This document shows positions 1-10,600 of a stretch of DNA of 32,880 nt, piece by piece (the first letter of the stretch is position 1; every line of letters begins with the position of its first letter). The notes under the pieces were generated by a model. That model searched no databases, had not been told where the DNA came from, and saw nothing but the letters and a program-made list of their open reading frames with translations. Origin of the DNA: Actinomycetota bacterium. GTDB lineage: Bacteria > Actinomycetota > Acidimicrobiia > Acidimicrobiales > Ilumatobacteraceae. The stretch spans positions 1 to 32,880 of the forward strand of contig JAUXQB010000258.1 in assembly GCA_030685215.1 (NCBI GenBank), given 5' to 3'. The position numbers and the translations under genes were made by a program.

Positions 1-35
1 TCGCGTTTCGTCTCCGTGTGCGAGACGAAACGCGA
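1..35. terminator. Perfect 14-bp inverted repeat, probable transcription terminator
   Basis: Bases 1-14 and 22-35 are perfect reverse complements (arm TCGCGTTTCGTCTC) around a 7-base loop. No T-run follows on the plus strand. The left flank is outside the window, so a T-run for the opposite strand cannot be judged. A stem of this strength just before a gene start fits a terminator of the gene to the left, or a bidirectional one. Confidence 0.55.
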
Positions 36-88
36 CCGAAGCAGCTGTGTGACGGGTTCGCCCAGCCGCCGACCGGGTAGAGGTGGCC

Positions 89-1153
89 ATGCCCGACGCA
101 ACGAGTACCGTGCCGCGCCCGCTCGAGAAGGCGGCTGCGTACTCGTGGCGACTGATCGTGATCGGCGTGGTCGTGGTGGCCGGCCTGTGGTTGCTGCAAC
201 GAGCCGCCATCGTGGTCATCCCGATCGTGATCGCGCTCTTCCTCACTCGCATCCTCTCGCCGGTGTCGGGCTGGTTGTGCCGGCATCGCTGGCGACCGGG
301 AGTCGCTGCCCTCGCCAGCCTGCTCGTGTTCATGGTGGTCATCGGCTCGCTGCTCACGGTGGTGGTGCGATCGGTCGCGGGCGAGGCGGACTCGATCGGG
401 CCGACCCTCACCGAAGCCACCGACGAGATCGAGGACTGGCTGGTCGACGACAGCCCGTTCGAGATCTCCCGCGCCACCATCGATCGCATCCGTGACGACG
501 CCGCAGTCGAGTTCGACTCATTGCTGCAGTCCTCCGACGGCAGCATCAAGGATCGGGCCACGCTCGTGGCGGAGCTCTTCGCGGGCTCGGTCCTCGCGCT
601 GATCCTCACCTTCTTCCTCCTGCGCGACGGTCGCCGACTGGCCGAGTGGTCGGTGCGCCGCGCCCGCAACGGCCGACGATCGCAGCTCCGGCGCTCGCTC
701 GACGCGGCATGGTCGGCGCTCGCCGGCTATCTGCGCGGCGCCTCACTGCTCGGCGTGGTGGAAGCGGTGGCCATCGGCATCACCCTGTGGCTCGTCGGCG
801 CCGACCTGATCGCGCCGATGATGGTGCTGACGTTCCTCGGCGCGTTCGTACCGCTCGTCGGAGCAGTACTGGCCGGGGTGATCGCGGTCATGGTCGCGCT
901 GGTGACCGCGGGCACGAGCGCCGCCATCATCGTGGCCGTGGTCGCGCTGGTCGTGCAGCAGCTCGACAACGACCTGCTCGCACCCGTCATCTACGGCCGC
1001 GCGCTGCGACTGCACCCGGCCGTCGTGCTGCTCAGCGTCGTGGGCGGTGGCGCGCTGTTCGGCCTCGCGGGCACGGTGCTCGCGGTCCCGATCGTCGCAG
1101 TCGCGTCGCACGCGATCCGCGCCTACCGTGAAGGAGGCGAGCCGGTCGACTGA
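89..1153 (+). CDS. AI-2E family transporter (permease-like membrane protein)
   Basis: A protein of about 354 residues, the usual size for the AI-2E/YdiK/PerM family (PF01594). Two hydrophobic segments lie near the N-terminus (roughly residues 20-65), followed by a polar loop rich in Asp/Glu. A second hydrophobic block fills the C-terminal half, with Gly-rich stretches such as FLGAFVPLVGAVLAG and the family-typical QQLDNDLLAPVIYGRALRLHP. It acts in the inner membrane. Characterised relatives include transporters of signalling molecules and Na+/H+ antiporters, so the substrate here is unknown. ATG at 89 is preferred over GTG at 83 because an AGAGG lies five bases upstream of it. The 3' end overlaps the convergent nitroreductase gene by 31 bp. 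Confidence 0.85.
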   Translation: MPDATSTVPRPLEKAAAYSWRLIVIGVVVVAGLWLLQRAAIVVIPIVIALFLTRILSPVSGWLCRHRWRPGVAALASLLVFMVVIGSLLTVVVRSVAGEADSIGPTLTEATDEIEDWLVDDSPFEISRATIDRIRDDAAVEFDSLLQSSDGSIKDRATLVAELFAGSVLALILTFFLLRDGRRLAEWSVRRARNGRRSQLRRSLDAAWSALAGYLRGASLLGVVEAVAIGITLWLVGADLIAPMMVLTFLGAFVPLVGAVLAGVIAVMVALVTAGTSAAIIVAVVALVVQQLDNDLLAPVIYGRALRLHPAVVLLSVVGGGALFGLAGTVLAVPIVAVASHAIRAYREGGEPVD

Positions 1154-1602
1154 CGAGGTTCGAACACCACCACAGCCGTCTCACACGGGCGCCGCGCGGC
1201 GTATGCGTCGAGATCCTTGTCGATCTCACGCCATCGCGACCACAGGCGTGCGCGTTCCTCACCCTGCGCGGCGCGACCGGTGACCGCGCGCTTGCCGTCG
1301 CGAAGGTCGAGCATCGCGTCGGGGTGAGCCTGCAGGTTCAGCCACCATGCGGGCTCCTCCGGACCCCAGCCGTTCATGGCCATCGTGACCACGTTGGGGC
1401 CGTCGTCGACGTAGCCGATGATCACACTGCGCTCGAGTCCGGATCGTCGACCGACGGTGGTGAGGCGCGCCGCGCCCCACCCCTTCCCCGTCTGCTTCGG
1501 TCGCCACAGACCCACCCGTCCGCGGGTGAGGCGGAACACTCCGCGGTGCGCGAACCAGAACGACCGGATGAACCAGCGAGGGGGAAGCCGCGGCTCGGAC
1601 AT
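1123..1602 (-). CDS. Deazaflavin (F420)-dependent nitroreductase family protein
   Basis: A 159-residue protein resembling the Ddn-like deazaflavin-dependent nitroreductase family (PF04075), small split-barrel proteins that bind F420 and reduce quinones or nitro compounds. Visible family features are LTTVGRRSGLERSVIIGY, then the segment around AMNGWGPEEPAWWLNLQAHP, then a C-terminal barrel strand ending VVVFEPR. ATG at 1602 is chosen because AGGAG (minus strand, 1613-1609) lies six bases upstream. The ATG at 1608 would abut it. An open frame continues far upstream but antisense to the kinase gene, so it is not coding. It is divergent from the sensor kinase, with an inverted-repeat-rich gap between them. 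The exact substrate is unknown. Confidence 0.85.
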   Translation of the reverse strand: MSEPRLPPRWFIRSFWFAHRGVFRLTRGRVGLWRPKQTGKGWGAARLTTVGRRSGLERSVIIGYVDDGPNVVTMAMNGWGPEEPAWWLNLQAHPDAMLDLRDGKRAVTGRAAQGEERARLWSRWREIDKDLDAYAARRPCETAVVVFEPRQSTGSPPSR

Positions 1603-1621
1603 CTGCATCTCCTGACGTCTC

Positions 1622-1681
1622 CACCTCGATTGTACCGCTGCCTGCGCACCGCCTCCGCGGCCGTGCGCAGACGCCGAGGTG
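1622..1681. promoter_or_regulatory. Nested inverted repeats between divergent nitroreductase and sensor kinase genes
   Basis: An inner pair CTGCGCAC (1642-1649) and GTGCGCAG (1663-1670) lies inside an outer pair CACCTCG (1622-1628) and CGAGGTG (1675-1681). The structure occupies most of the 109-bp divergent gap, so it could be an operator or a folded leader. The protein that would bind it is unknown. Confidence 0.35.
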
Positions 1682-1711
1682 ACGGACGGCGGCCGGTGAA
1701 CCACGGATAGC

Positions 1712-3589
<1,878 letters not shown>

Positions 3590-3628
3590 CTGACCACTTC
3601 ATCGCGCCCCTGTGGCAGCATCGGACGG

Positions 3629-4471
3629 ATGAGGTTCGGACTTTTCGGTATCAACAACGGGCCGCTCGCCGATCCCGACGCGGCGGTGCAGGTCGCGCAG
3701 GCGGCGGAAGCGGCCGGGTTCGATTCGGTGTGGACCGGTGAACACGTGGTGCTGCCCGACCCGCAGGAGCCACCGTCGCCGGCGCCGCCGAAGATGCCGA
3801 TGCTCGATCCCGCCGTGGCGCTCGCCTACGTGGCCGCGCACACCACCACCATCGCCCTCGCGACGGGCATCATCATCCTCCCGCAACGGAACCCGCTGGT
3901 GCTGGCGAAGGAGCTGGCCAGTGTCGACGTCGTGTCGAAGGGACGACTGTGGTTCGGCTATGCGGCGGGCTACCTGCACCAGGAATTCGCCGCGCTGGGC
4001 ATTCCCTTCGACGACCGCGGCGCGCGCTGCGACGAGTACCTCGACGCGATGCTCGAGCTGTGGGACAGCGAGTCGCCGACCTTCACCGGCGAGACGGTGC
4101 GCTTCGGTGGCATCGACGCGCACCCTCGGCCGGTGCAGCGTCCGCACCCGAAGCTGGTCGCAGGTGGGCACAGCCCGCCGGCCTTCCGCCGCGCCGTGCA
4201 CCGCGCCAATGGTTGGTACGGGTTCGCCCTCGCCCCAGAGGCGGTCGCGCGTTGCGTCACCGGCCTCGAACGGGCCGCCAACGACACCGATCGTGCACCG
4301 ACGCTCGGCCCGCTCGAGATCATCGTCACGCCGCCGCCCGGCACGGTCGACGCCGACACGGTCGATCAGTACCGCCAGCTGGGCGTCACCCGACTGGTCA
4401 TGCTGCCGCGCGCCCGCTCCGCGGAGGGCATCGTCGAGCTCGTCGCGGAGACCGCCGACGCCCACCTCTGA
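3629..4471 (+). CDS. LLM class F420-dependent oxidoreductase
   Basis: A 280-residue TIM-barrel protein of the luciferase-like monooxygenase family (PF00296), in the subgroup usually annotated F420-dependent. It has the N-terminal strand MRFGLFG, GFDSVWTGEHV around residues 30-41, LATGIIILPQRNPLVLAKELASVDVVSKGR typical of the cofactor-binding core, and GAxxLH-like YAAGYLHQEF. The C-terminal QYRQLGVTRLVML is also family-typical. It probably transfers hydride between F420 and an unknown substrate in the cytoplasm. It lies 39 bp after the kinase stop and may be co-transcribed with it, and it is convergent with the TetR gene. Confidence 0.85.
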   Translation: MRFGLFGINNGPLADPDAAVQVAQAAEAAGFDSVWTGEHVVLPDPQEPPSPAPPKMPMLDPAVALAYVAAHTTTIALATGIIILPQRNPLVLAKELASVDVVSKGRLWFGYAAGYLHQEFAALGIPFDDRGARCDEYLDAMLELWDSESPTFTGETVRFGGIDAHPRPVQRPHPKLVAGGHSPPAFRRAVHRANGWYGFALAPEAVARCVTGLERAANDTDRAPTLGPLEIIVTPPPGTVDADTVDQYRQLGVTRLVMLPRARSAEGIVELVAETADAHL

Positions 4472-4495
4472 AGCCCGATCACCCGACGGCGCGGG

Positions 4496-5047
4496 TCAGC
4501 TCGCTCGCGGTGCAGCCGCGATGATGCGCCGTGCCGCTCGGTTGGCCACGGTGGGACCGGCGAGCTGACGGAGGAGGAGCAGGCCGTCGAGGATGGCGAT
4601 GGCCACTTCCGCCTCGGCGCGCCGGCGAGCGCGTGTGCCGCGGATGAACTCGGCGGTCCAGTCGATCCAGTCTTCGACCAGCTGCGGGACGAGGCTCCGG
4701 TACGGTTCGAGGCCGGTGGCGGCGAGGCCGCCGGCCTCGAAGAAGAGCGCGAAGACAGGGTCCGCTGCGGGGCGAGCGAGGATGGGCCACGCCGTGCGGA
4801 GGAGCTCGCGGTGGTCGGCCGCCGGCGTGGTGAAGGTGGGTGCGAGGGTCTCCTGGAGCTCGGTGCCCATCGCGTAGAGCACCTCACCGATCAGGTCGTC
4901 CTTCGTGGGGAAGTAGTACACGACTATCCGGTCGCTGATCCCGAGTCGCTTGGCGATGCGCCCGAAGGTGAGCTGGCTCAGCCCCTCCTCGAACGCGGCC
5001 GCGAGGGCCCCGTCGAGAATCTCCGCCTTGGTGTGCTTGTGACCCAT
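4496..5047 (-). CDS. TetR family transcriptional regulator
   Basis: A 183-residue repressor of normal TetR length. The N-terminal helix-turn-helix is clear: AEILDGALAAAFEEGLSQLTFGRIAKRLGISDRIVVYYFPTKDDLIGEV at about residues 8-55. The C-terminal two thirds form the helical ligand-binding and dimerisation domain. It is divergent from the alpha/beta hydrolase across a 75-bp gap that carries a strong palindrome. Local control of the hydrolase and autorepression are therefore the simplest reading. The ligand is unknown. Confidence 0.9.
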   Translation of the reverse strand: MGHKHTKAEILDGALAAAFEEGLSQLTFGRIAKRLGISDRIVVYYFPTKDDLIGEVLYAMGTELQETLAPTFTTPAADHRELLRTAWPILARPAADPVFALFFEAGGLAATGLEPYRSLVPQLVEDWIDWTAEFIRGTRARRRAEAEVAIAILDGLLLLRQLAGPTVANRAARRIIAAAPRAS

Positions 5048-5056
5048 CGCACTTGA

Positions 5057-5098
5057 TTGTAGTGATCGCTGCGACTACGGTTTCGTAGTGATCACTAC
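5057..5098. promoter_or_regulatory. Repeated palindromic operator for the divergent TetR regulator
   Basis: GTAGTGATCACTAC at 5085-5098 is a perfect 14-bp palindrome. The half sequence GTAGTGATC recurs at 5059-5067, exactly 26 bp away, followed by ACTAC at 5074-5078. This gives one perfect and one degenerate site on the gap between TetR (start 5047) and the hydrolase (start 5123). Confidence 0.75.
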
Positions 5099-5122
5099 AA
5101 ACGTCCAGGAGGCGTCGACCAC

Positions 5123-6001
5123 ATGAGCATCTCCCCGCAGGAGGCGTCCGACCTGTTCCGTCGCCCACCCGACAGGTTCCTCGACGTCGGAGCCGGTGAA
5201 GTCGCTCACCGTGTGATCGGAAGCGGGCCGGACGTGCTGTTCGTGCACGGCTGGCCGGTGACAGGAGCCACCTACCGCACGCTGCTCCCCCACCTGGTCG
5301 ACCACGTCACGTGCCACGTCATCGACCTGCCCGGAGCCGGGTCCAGCCGGTTCACCTCCGAGACGCCGCTGTCGGTCCAGAACCACATCCACAGCGTCCG
5401 TCGCACGCTCGACCTGCTCGACCTGAACGATGTCGCCGTGGTCGGACACGACAGCGGCGGGTTGATCGCTCGCCACGCCCTCGCCAGCGACCCTCGCCTG
5501 CGGGCGATGGGGTTGATCGACACCGAGCAGTCGACGGGGCTCAGCTGGAAGTTCAAGTCGTTCCTCGCGGGTCGGCGAATCCCCGGGTTCGGCTCCGCGC
5601 TGGGCTGGCTCGCCGGCAAGCCACGCCTGCGGCGGAACCCACTGGTGCTCGGCGACGCGTTCGCCGACTCGGCACTGCTCGACGGCGAGTTCGACGAGTT
5701 CTTCCTGCAACCGCTCCACCGGTCGAGCGAGCATCGCCGAGCTGCCATCCGGCTGCTCCGCAGCTTCGACCACCAGCTCGTCCGCGACCTCGCCGCGCTG
5801 CACGCCCGCATCGATGTCCCCGTGCAACTGGTGTGGGGCGAGCTCGACCGCTTCTTCCCGGTGAAGTGGGCCGAGGAGATGGTGCCCAGCTTCCCCGATG
5901 CTCGCCTCGAGGTCATCGAGGGCGCTGGGCTGTTCTCCCACGAGGAACGACCCGCCGAGGTGGCCCAAGCGCTGCTCCCGGTGCTGACCGCATCCCGGTA
6001 G
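5123..6001 (+). CDS. Alpha/beta hydrolase with aspartate nucleophile (dehalogenase/epoxide hydrolase type)
   Basis: A 292-residue alpha/beta hydrolase. The oxyanion motif HGWP is at residues 42-45. The nucleophile elbow reads GHDSGG, putting Asp110 at the nucleophile position as in haloalkane or fluoroacetate dehalogenases and epoxide hydrolases, not the Ser of esterases. The acid is probably Asp242 (GELDRFF) and the base His273 (GLFSHEERP). The lid domain spans about residues 135-225. ATG at 5123 is supported by AGGAGG at 5107-5112. Position opposite a TetR gene with shared operator sites suggests induction by a substrate-like compound. Which bond it cuts cannot be told from the sequence. 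Confidence 0.85.
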   Translation: MSISPQEASDLFRRPPDRFLDVGAGEVAHRVIGSGPDVLFVHGWPVTGATYRTLLPHLVDHVTCHVIDLPGAGSSRFTSETPLSVQNHIHSVRRTLDLLDLNDVAVVGHDSGGLIARHALASDPRLRAMGLIDTEQSTGLSWKFKSFLAGRRIPGFGSALGWLAGKPRLRRNPLVLGDAFADSALLDGEFDEFFLQPLHRSSEHRRAAIRLLRSFDHQLVRDLAALHARIDVPVQLVWGELDRFFPVKWAEEMVPSFPDARLEVIEGAGLFSHEERPAEVAQALLPVLTASR

Positions 6002-6010
6002 CCGCGCCCG

Positions 6011-6163
6011 TCACCGTGCGGCGACCAACCGATCCGCCGTGAGCGTCTGCTCGCCGCTCCATCGGTATGCAGTGAGGGGACCACCGAGCACGGCGCTGTG
6101 ATCCACGCAGGCCGCGCGATCGCTCACGTCGGGCTCACCCCACTGGTTTCCCGACTCACGACG
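6011..6163 (-). pseudogene. C-terminal remnant of a probable metallophosphoesterase
   Basis: About 50 codons with strongly G/C third positions and no usable start end at a TGA at 6011. The reading includes RAACVDHSAVLGGPLTAYR and WSGEQTLTADRL. This resembles the last part of calcineurin-like phosphoesterases, after the final GHxW-type motif (here GNQWGEP). The frame is closed by a TAG at 6164, only 10 bp from the palindrome at 6176. The remainder of the gene is not seen elsewhere in the window. The identification is by recall of the family and is uncertain; a short independent gene starting at an internal GTG is the alternative. Confidence 0.4.
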
Positions 6164-6175
6164 CTACGCGATGAG

Positions 6176-6193
6176 GCGGTTCAGCTGAACCGC
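6176..6193. repeat. Left copy of palindrome flanking the HNH gene
   Basis: GCGGTTCAGCTGAACCGC is a perfect 18-bp palindrome. Seventeen of its bases (6177-6193) recur exactly at 7603-7619 on the other side of the DUF222/HNH gene. No T-run follows on either strand, so it is not a textbook intrinsic terminator. Confidence 0.7.
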
Positions 6194-6211
6194 TTCCGGG
6201 TTCATGGAACC

Positions 6212-6240
6212 TTGTGACACCCTTTGCGTACGGTCGGTTC
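6212..6240 (+). promoter_or_regulatory. Promoter of the HNH gene: TTGTGACAC-N8-TACGGT, leaderless
   Basis: TTGTGACAC (6212-6220), eight bases, then TACGGT (6229-6234) and six bases to ATG 6241. This places transcription start at or next to the start codon. The layout equals the mycobacterial RecA-NDp/PafBC DNA-damage promoter (TTGTCRGTG-N8-TANNNT) in spacing and partly in bases. The same layout occurs at 28039-28067. DNA-damage control is inference. Confidence 0.5.
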
Positions 6241-7614
6241 ATGGACACCATCACCACTGCTGCGACCGTTGCTGATGATCTCGCTGAGCTGCCGTTGGAG
6301 CGGTTGGAGGCCGAGCTGTGCACCTGGTCCGCGAACCTCGCCGCCGCCGAGTACCGCTGGTTCACACTGCTCGCCGAGTTCGACCGACGCCACGGCTGGC
6401 ACCAATGGGAATGCCACTCCTGCATCGCCTGGATGCGCTGGCAGTTGAGCCTCGACCACCGCACCGCCCGCGAGAAACTCCGCGTCGCCCACGCACTGGG
6501 CCGCTCGCCGCTGATCGCCGAACAGATGCGACTCGGACGCCTCTCCTACTCCAAAGTCCGAGCGATCACCCGCATCGCCGAACCCGCCAACGAAGCCAGC
6601 CTCGTCGCCATCGCACTCGCCGGCACCACCGCCCAGGTGGAACGCACCGTCGCCGCCTACCGACGAGCGCTGCCACCCGATCACGACGCCAGCGACGAGA
6701 CCCAGTTCGCCACGCGCGGGCTGCACGTCCGACACCACGACGATCGCACCAGCACCATCACCATCACCCTCCCCACCACACTCGCGATGGAAGTCCTCGC
6801 CGCCATCGACCACTTCGTCGTGCCCGCCACCACCGGCGACCACGGTGAACGACCCACACCCGCCGCCCGCCGCGCCGATGCCCTCGTCGCAGTCGCCGGC
6901 GCCGCCCTCGCAGCCACCGACGACCAACTCGCATCAGGACGACCCCGCTACCTCGTCCACCTCCACGCCGGCCACGAACAGCAGCACGCACACCCAGAAG
7001 GAGCCGACGACGACACTGCGGTCGGGGTCAGCGACGCCACCCGCGAACGCCTGTGCTGCGACGCCGACCACGACACGATCACCCACACCACCACCAACGA
7101 CAGCGACAACGACAGCGGCGACAGCGGCGAAAGCGGCGAGGTCGTCGCCGTGTCAGCACGCAGCAGCACCATCCGCGGCAGGCTCCGACGCCTCGTCCTG
7201 CACCGCGACCGAACCTGCCGAGTGCCCGGCTGCACCCACCGCGCCCGCAAGGAGATCCATCACCTCCACCACCGCGGTCGAGGCGGCACCAACCACCCCG
7301 ACAACCTCCTGCTCGTGTGCGCCTACCACCACCACCGGCTCCACGAAGGCGGCTGGCACGCCACCCGCCTCCCCGACGGCACCCTCCAATTCACCCTGCC
7401 CAACGGCCGCATCATCCCCACAGCACCATCGCAGATCGATGGCGATCCCGACCCCGTCCACGCACTCGCCCGCGAAGCCGCCGACGGCCGCTGCCAATGG
7501 CAAGGCGACCACCTCGACCTCGACTGGACCCTCATGACCCTCTTCTCACAAACCCCATGGCACGACCCCTGGCACCCAGCCTGGAACCCCGACATCCCAC
7601 ACCGGTTCAGCTGA
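6241..7614 (+). CDS. DUF222 domain-containing HNH endonuclease (13E12 repeat family type)
   Basis: A 457-residue protein. The N-terminal two thirds match the DUF222 type seen in mycobacterial 13E12 repeat proteins (WSANLAAAEYRWFTLLAEFDRR, then WQLSLDHRTAREKLRVAHAL). An acidic Ser/Asp/Gly linker at about residues 285-305 leads to a complete HNH nuclease: CRVPGC, the EIHHLHHRGRGG histidines, then NPDNLLLVC-like HPDNLLLVCAYHHH. All metal-binding residues look intact. ATG 6241 is preferred over GTG 6214 because a -10-like TACGGT ends seven bases before it. The gene sits between two copies of the same palindrome, the second overlapping its own stop codon. DUF222/HNH genes are multi-copy in actinobacteria and may behave as selfish units; the cellular role is not established. 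Confidence 0.88.
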   Translation: MDTITTAATVADDLAELPLERLEAELCTWSANLAAAEYRWFTLLAEFDRRHGWHQWECHSCIAWMRWQLSLDHRTAREKLRVAHALGRSPLIAEQMRLGRLSYSKVRAITRIAEPANEASLVAIALAGTTAQVERTVAAYRRALPPDHDASDETQFATRGLHVRHHDDRTSTITITLPTTLAMEVLAAIDHFVVPATTGDHGERPTPAARRADALVAVAGAALAATDDQLASGRPRYLVHLHAGHEQQHAHPEGADDDTAVGVSDATRERLCCDADHDTITHTTTNDSDNDSGDSGESGEVVAVSARSSTIRGRLRRLVLHRDRTCRVPGCTHRARKEIHHLHHRGRGGTNHPDNLLLVCAYHHHRLHEGGWHATRLPDGTLQFTLPNGRIIPTAPSQIDGDPDPVHALAREAADGRCQWQGDHLDLDWTLMTLFSQTPWHDPWHPAWNPDIPHRFS

Positions 7615-7619
7615 ACCGC
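7603..7619. repeat. Right copy of palindrome flanking the HNH gene
   Basis: CGGTTCAGCTGAACCGC repeats bases 6177-6193 exactly. Its inner 16 bases are palindromic, and the stop codon of the HNH gene (TGA 7612-7614) lies inside it. The following 38 bp lead into the 3' end of the convergent lamin-tail gene. Confidence 0.7.
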
Positions 7620-7657
7620 CCGCCAGTCAGGTCTGGTCTGGTCGGGACGGAGCCGCC

Positions 7658-10600
7658 TCAGGGGCAGGTGAGGAAGGCGCGCCGGAGGCTGTTGCCGCCG
7701 GTGTCGCTGTCGTCGCTGAAGAAGACGGGGCGGACGCCGGCCGTGCACTCGGCGAGTGGGGTGATGACGAACCCTTCGTTGTTCAGGTTCGGCATGTCGA
7801 CCGGGCGGTTGTGGCTGACGGTGACGGCGAACGCACCGGTGGCGTCGATTCGCAGCACCGACGAGCGGCCCTGACACGTGTCGTCGCACGCTGCCCACAG
7901 GTTGCCCAGCTCTGCGTCGAACTCGAGCGCCATCACGCCCGGGAAGCCGCTGACGATGGTGGCGAGCCGAGTGAACGTGCCGTCGCTGTGGTCGAGCTCG
8001 TAGGCGTAGATGCCTCCGGTGGCCTCGACGGCCACGAGGAACAAGCCATCACCATGATCCGGGTACGCCGCCGGGTCGTAGGCCGCACCGGTGGTCTGGT
8101 CGACGAAACCGCTCGCCACGAGGAATGAGTCGGGCACCCAGCTGACTGCTTCGATCCCGGTGTTCGCCCCGGTGACCGGCAGGTCGGCGGTGAGGTTCCA
8201 CTCGCGCATGGCGGTGAGGCTCGAACCGCCCGACGTGGTGTCGAACTGCAGCACGGCATTGCGGCTGATGCTGCTGGCGGCGTTGTTGCGCTCGGACCCC
8301 ACGTACACGGTGCCGGGGCCACCGGCGAGGGTGACGCCTTCACTGTCCACGTCGCCGGTGCCGTCCGGGTAGCGCAGCGAGGCGCCGGCTCCCCAACCGC
8401 TGGAGGCGTCGGGCACCCACGCGGTGCCATTCCAGGTGAGGCGGTACAGCGTGCCGGGCCCGTTCTGCACCGCCCACAGGGTGCCGGGCGCGGCGCTCCC
8501 CGACGGCTGGTAGTCGAGCCCGCTGAGGTTGGTGGTGAACGTCGCCATGTCGTCGACGGTGGCGACCGTTGCGCCGCCCGGCCACGGTCCGAAGAAGGGG
8601 ATGCCGGCACAGTGGTTCTGGCTGCCCTTGGTCGCAGCGACGGTGGTCTCGAAGGCGCCCGCGCCGTCGGGGCAGCGCCCGTAGGTGGACGTGGCATGAG
8701 CGGTCCAGCTGTACGACGAGACCACCGTCGTGCCGTCGGAACCGAACAGGCGAGCACTGTCGGCCGAGCCCAGCCCGAAGCCGAACGTCGCCTCGTCGAG
8801 CACCAGGAACCCCAGCGCGGGCACCGTGGTGCCGGCGGGGAGCACGTAGCCCGCAGCGTCGTTGCTGTCGCGCAACGTGAAGCCCGAGATGTCGGCTGCG
8901 GTGCCGGACGGGTTGTAGAGCTCCACCCAGTCGCCGGGCGTGCCGCCGCTCGACTCGACTTCGTTGATCACCACCGGCGACCCGCATGCGTTGGCCGCTC
9001 CCTTGGTGGACGCGGTGGTGTCGGCGAAGGCGCCGGTTCCGTCCGGGCAGCGACCCCACGATACGAGGGCATGCCCGGTCCACGAGTGACTGACGACCGG
9101 TGCACCGGCATCGGCGAAGTTGGCCGAGTCGGCCGAACCGAGACCGAACCCGAACTGCGCCTCCTCGACCAGGAAGTAGCCGCCGGGCGCGATCACGGAG
9201 CCGGCGGGGAAGGTGTAGGGGGTGTGGGTCGGGTCGCCGTCCACGAACGTCCAGCCGCTGATGTCGAGCGCCGATGTGCCCGTGTTCTTCAACTCCACCC
9301 AGTCACCGGGCGTGCCGCCGTTGGACTCGACTTCGTTGATCACGACGGTCGGCGTGGCGACCACGCAGTCGTTGGCGGCACCCTTGGTCACCGTGTTGGT
9401 GGTGGCGAACGAGCCCGACCCGTCCGGGCAGCGGCCATACGAAGTGGTGGCGTGGCTGGTCCAGGCGTACTCGTCGGCAATGCCGGCGTCGGCGCGGATC
9501 AGTCGAGCCGAGTCGGCAGAACCGAGACCGAACCCGAACTGCGCCTCGTCGAGCACGAGGAGCCCTCCGGCGGCGATCGAGGTGCCGACAGGGAACGAGT
9601 ACGGCGTGTGCGTCGGGTCGTTGTCGACGAACTGCCAGGCCGTCAGATCGACCGCGGTGGAGCCGGTGTTGATCAGTTCCACCCAGTCGCCGGGCGTGCC
9701 ACCGCTGGACTCGACCTCGTTGATCTTGACCGTGGTCACCGGTGCCGCACAACTGTTGGCAGCACCCTTCGTCACCGCGAACGTCGCGCCCATGGCACCG
9801 ATCGCATTCGGGCAGCGGCCGTAGGTCACTGCCGCATGCGAGGTCCAGGTGTACGAGTCGTGGAGCGCGCCGTCGGCCCGGAACAGGCGAGCGCTGTCGG
9901 CACCACCGAGACCGAAACCGAACTGCGCTTCGTCGAGCACCAGGTAGCCGCCCGACGGCACCACCGTGCCGGCGGGGATGGCGTACGCGGAGGCGTCGTT
10001 GCTGTCGCGCAGCACCCAGCCCGACACGTCGCTCGCGCTCGGGCCGGGGTTGTACAGCTCCACCCAGTCGCCCGGGGTGCCACCACTCGACTCGATCTCG
10101 TTCAGCACCACCAGCGGCTCACAGTTGTTGGCAGCACCCTTGGTACCGGCGCTCGTCACACCGAAGTTGCCCGCACCATCGGGGCAGCGACCCCATGTCG
10201 ACGCCGCGTGCCCCGGCCAGGTCGTGCTGTCGAGCAAGGTCACGCCGTCACGGGCGAAGAATCGCGCCTGATCGTTGCCACCCAGGCCGTACCCCAGCAC
10301 CGACTCGTCGATCGCCAAGTAGCCATTGGCGGGGATCACCGAGCCTGCGGGAATGGTGCCGATGTGCGTGTCGTCGTCGTCCTTGAGCACGTAGCCGGAC
10401 ACGTCGAGCGCGATGCCCGACCGGTTGACGAGCTCGACCCAGTCGCCGGGTGTGCCGCCCTGCGACTCGACCTCGTTGATCTCGACGTGCGTCACCGGGC
10501 TGGGTGCGAACGGCACGCGCTCGTAGGTGAAGCCCGAAGGAGCGGACTCGTCGACGGAGATTTTCAACCACTCATCGACGCCGGTCGACCCCTCGACGGT

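Noticed and set aside
6680-7480. Very C- and A-rich, repeat-looking DNA inside the HNH gene
   Set aside because: It follows from codon choice for Thr, His, Asp and Pro in the linker and nuclease region; no fixed repeat unit exists.
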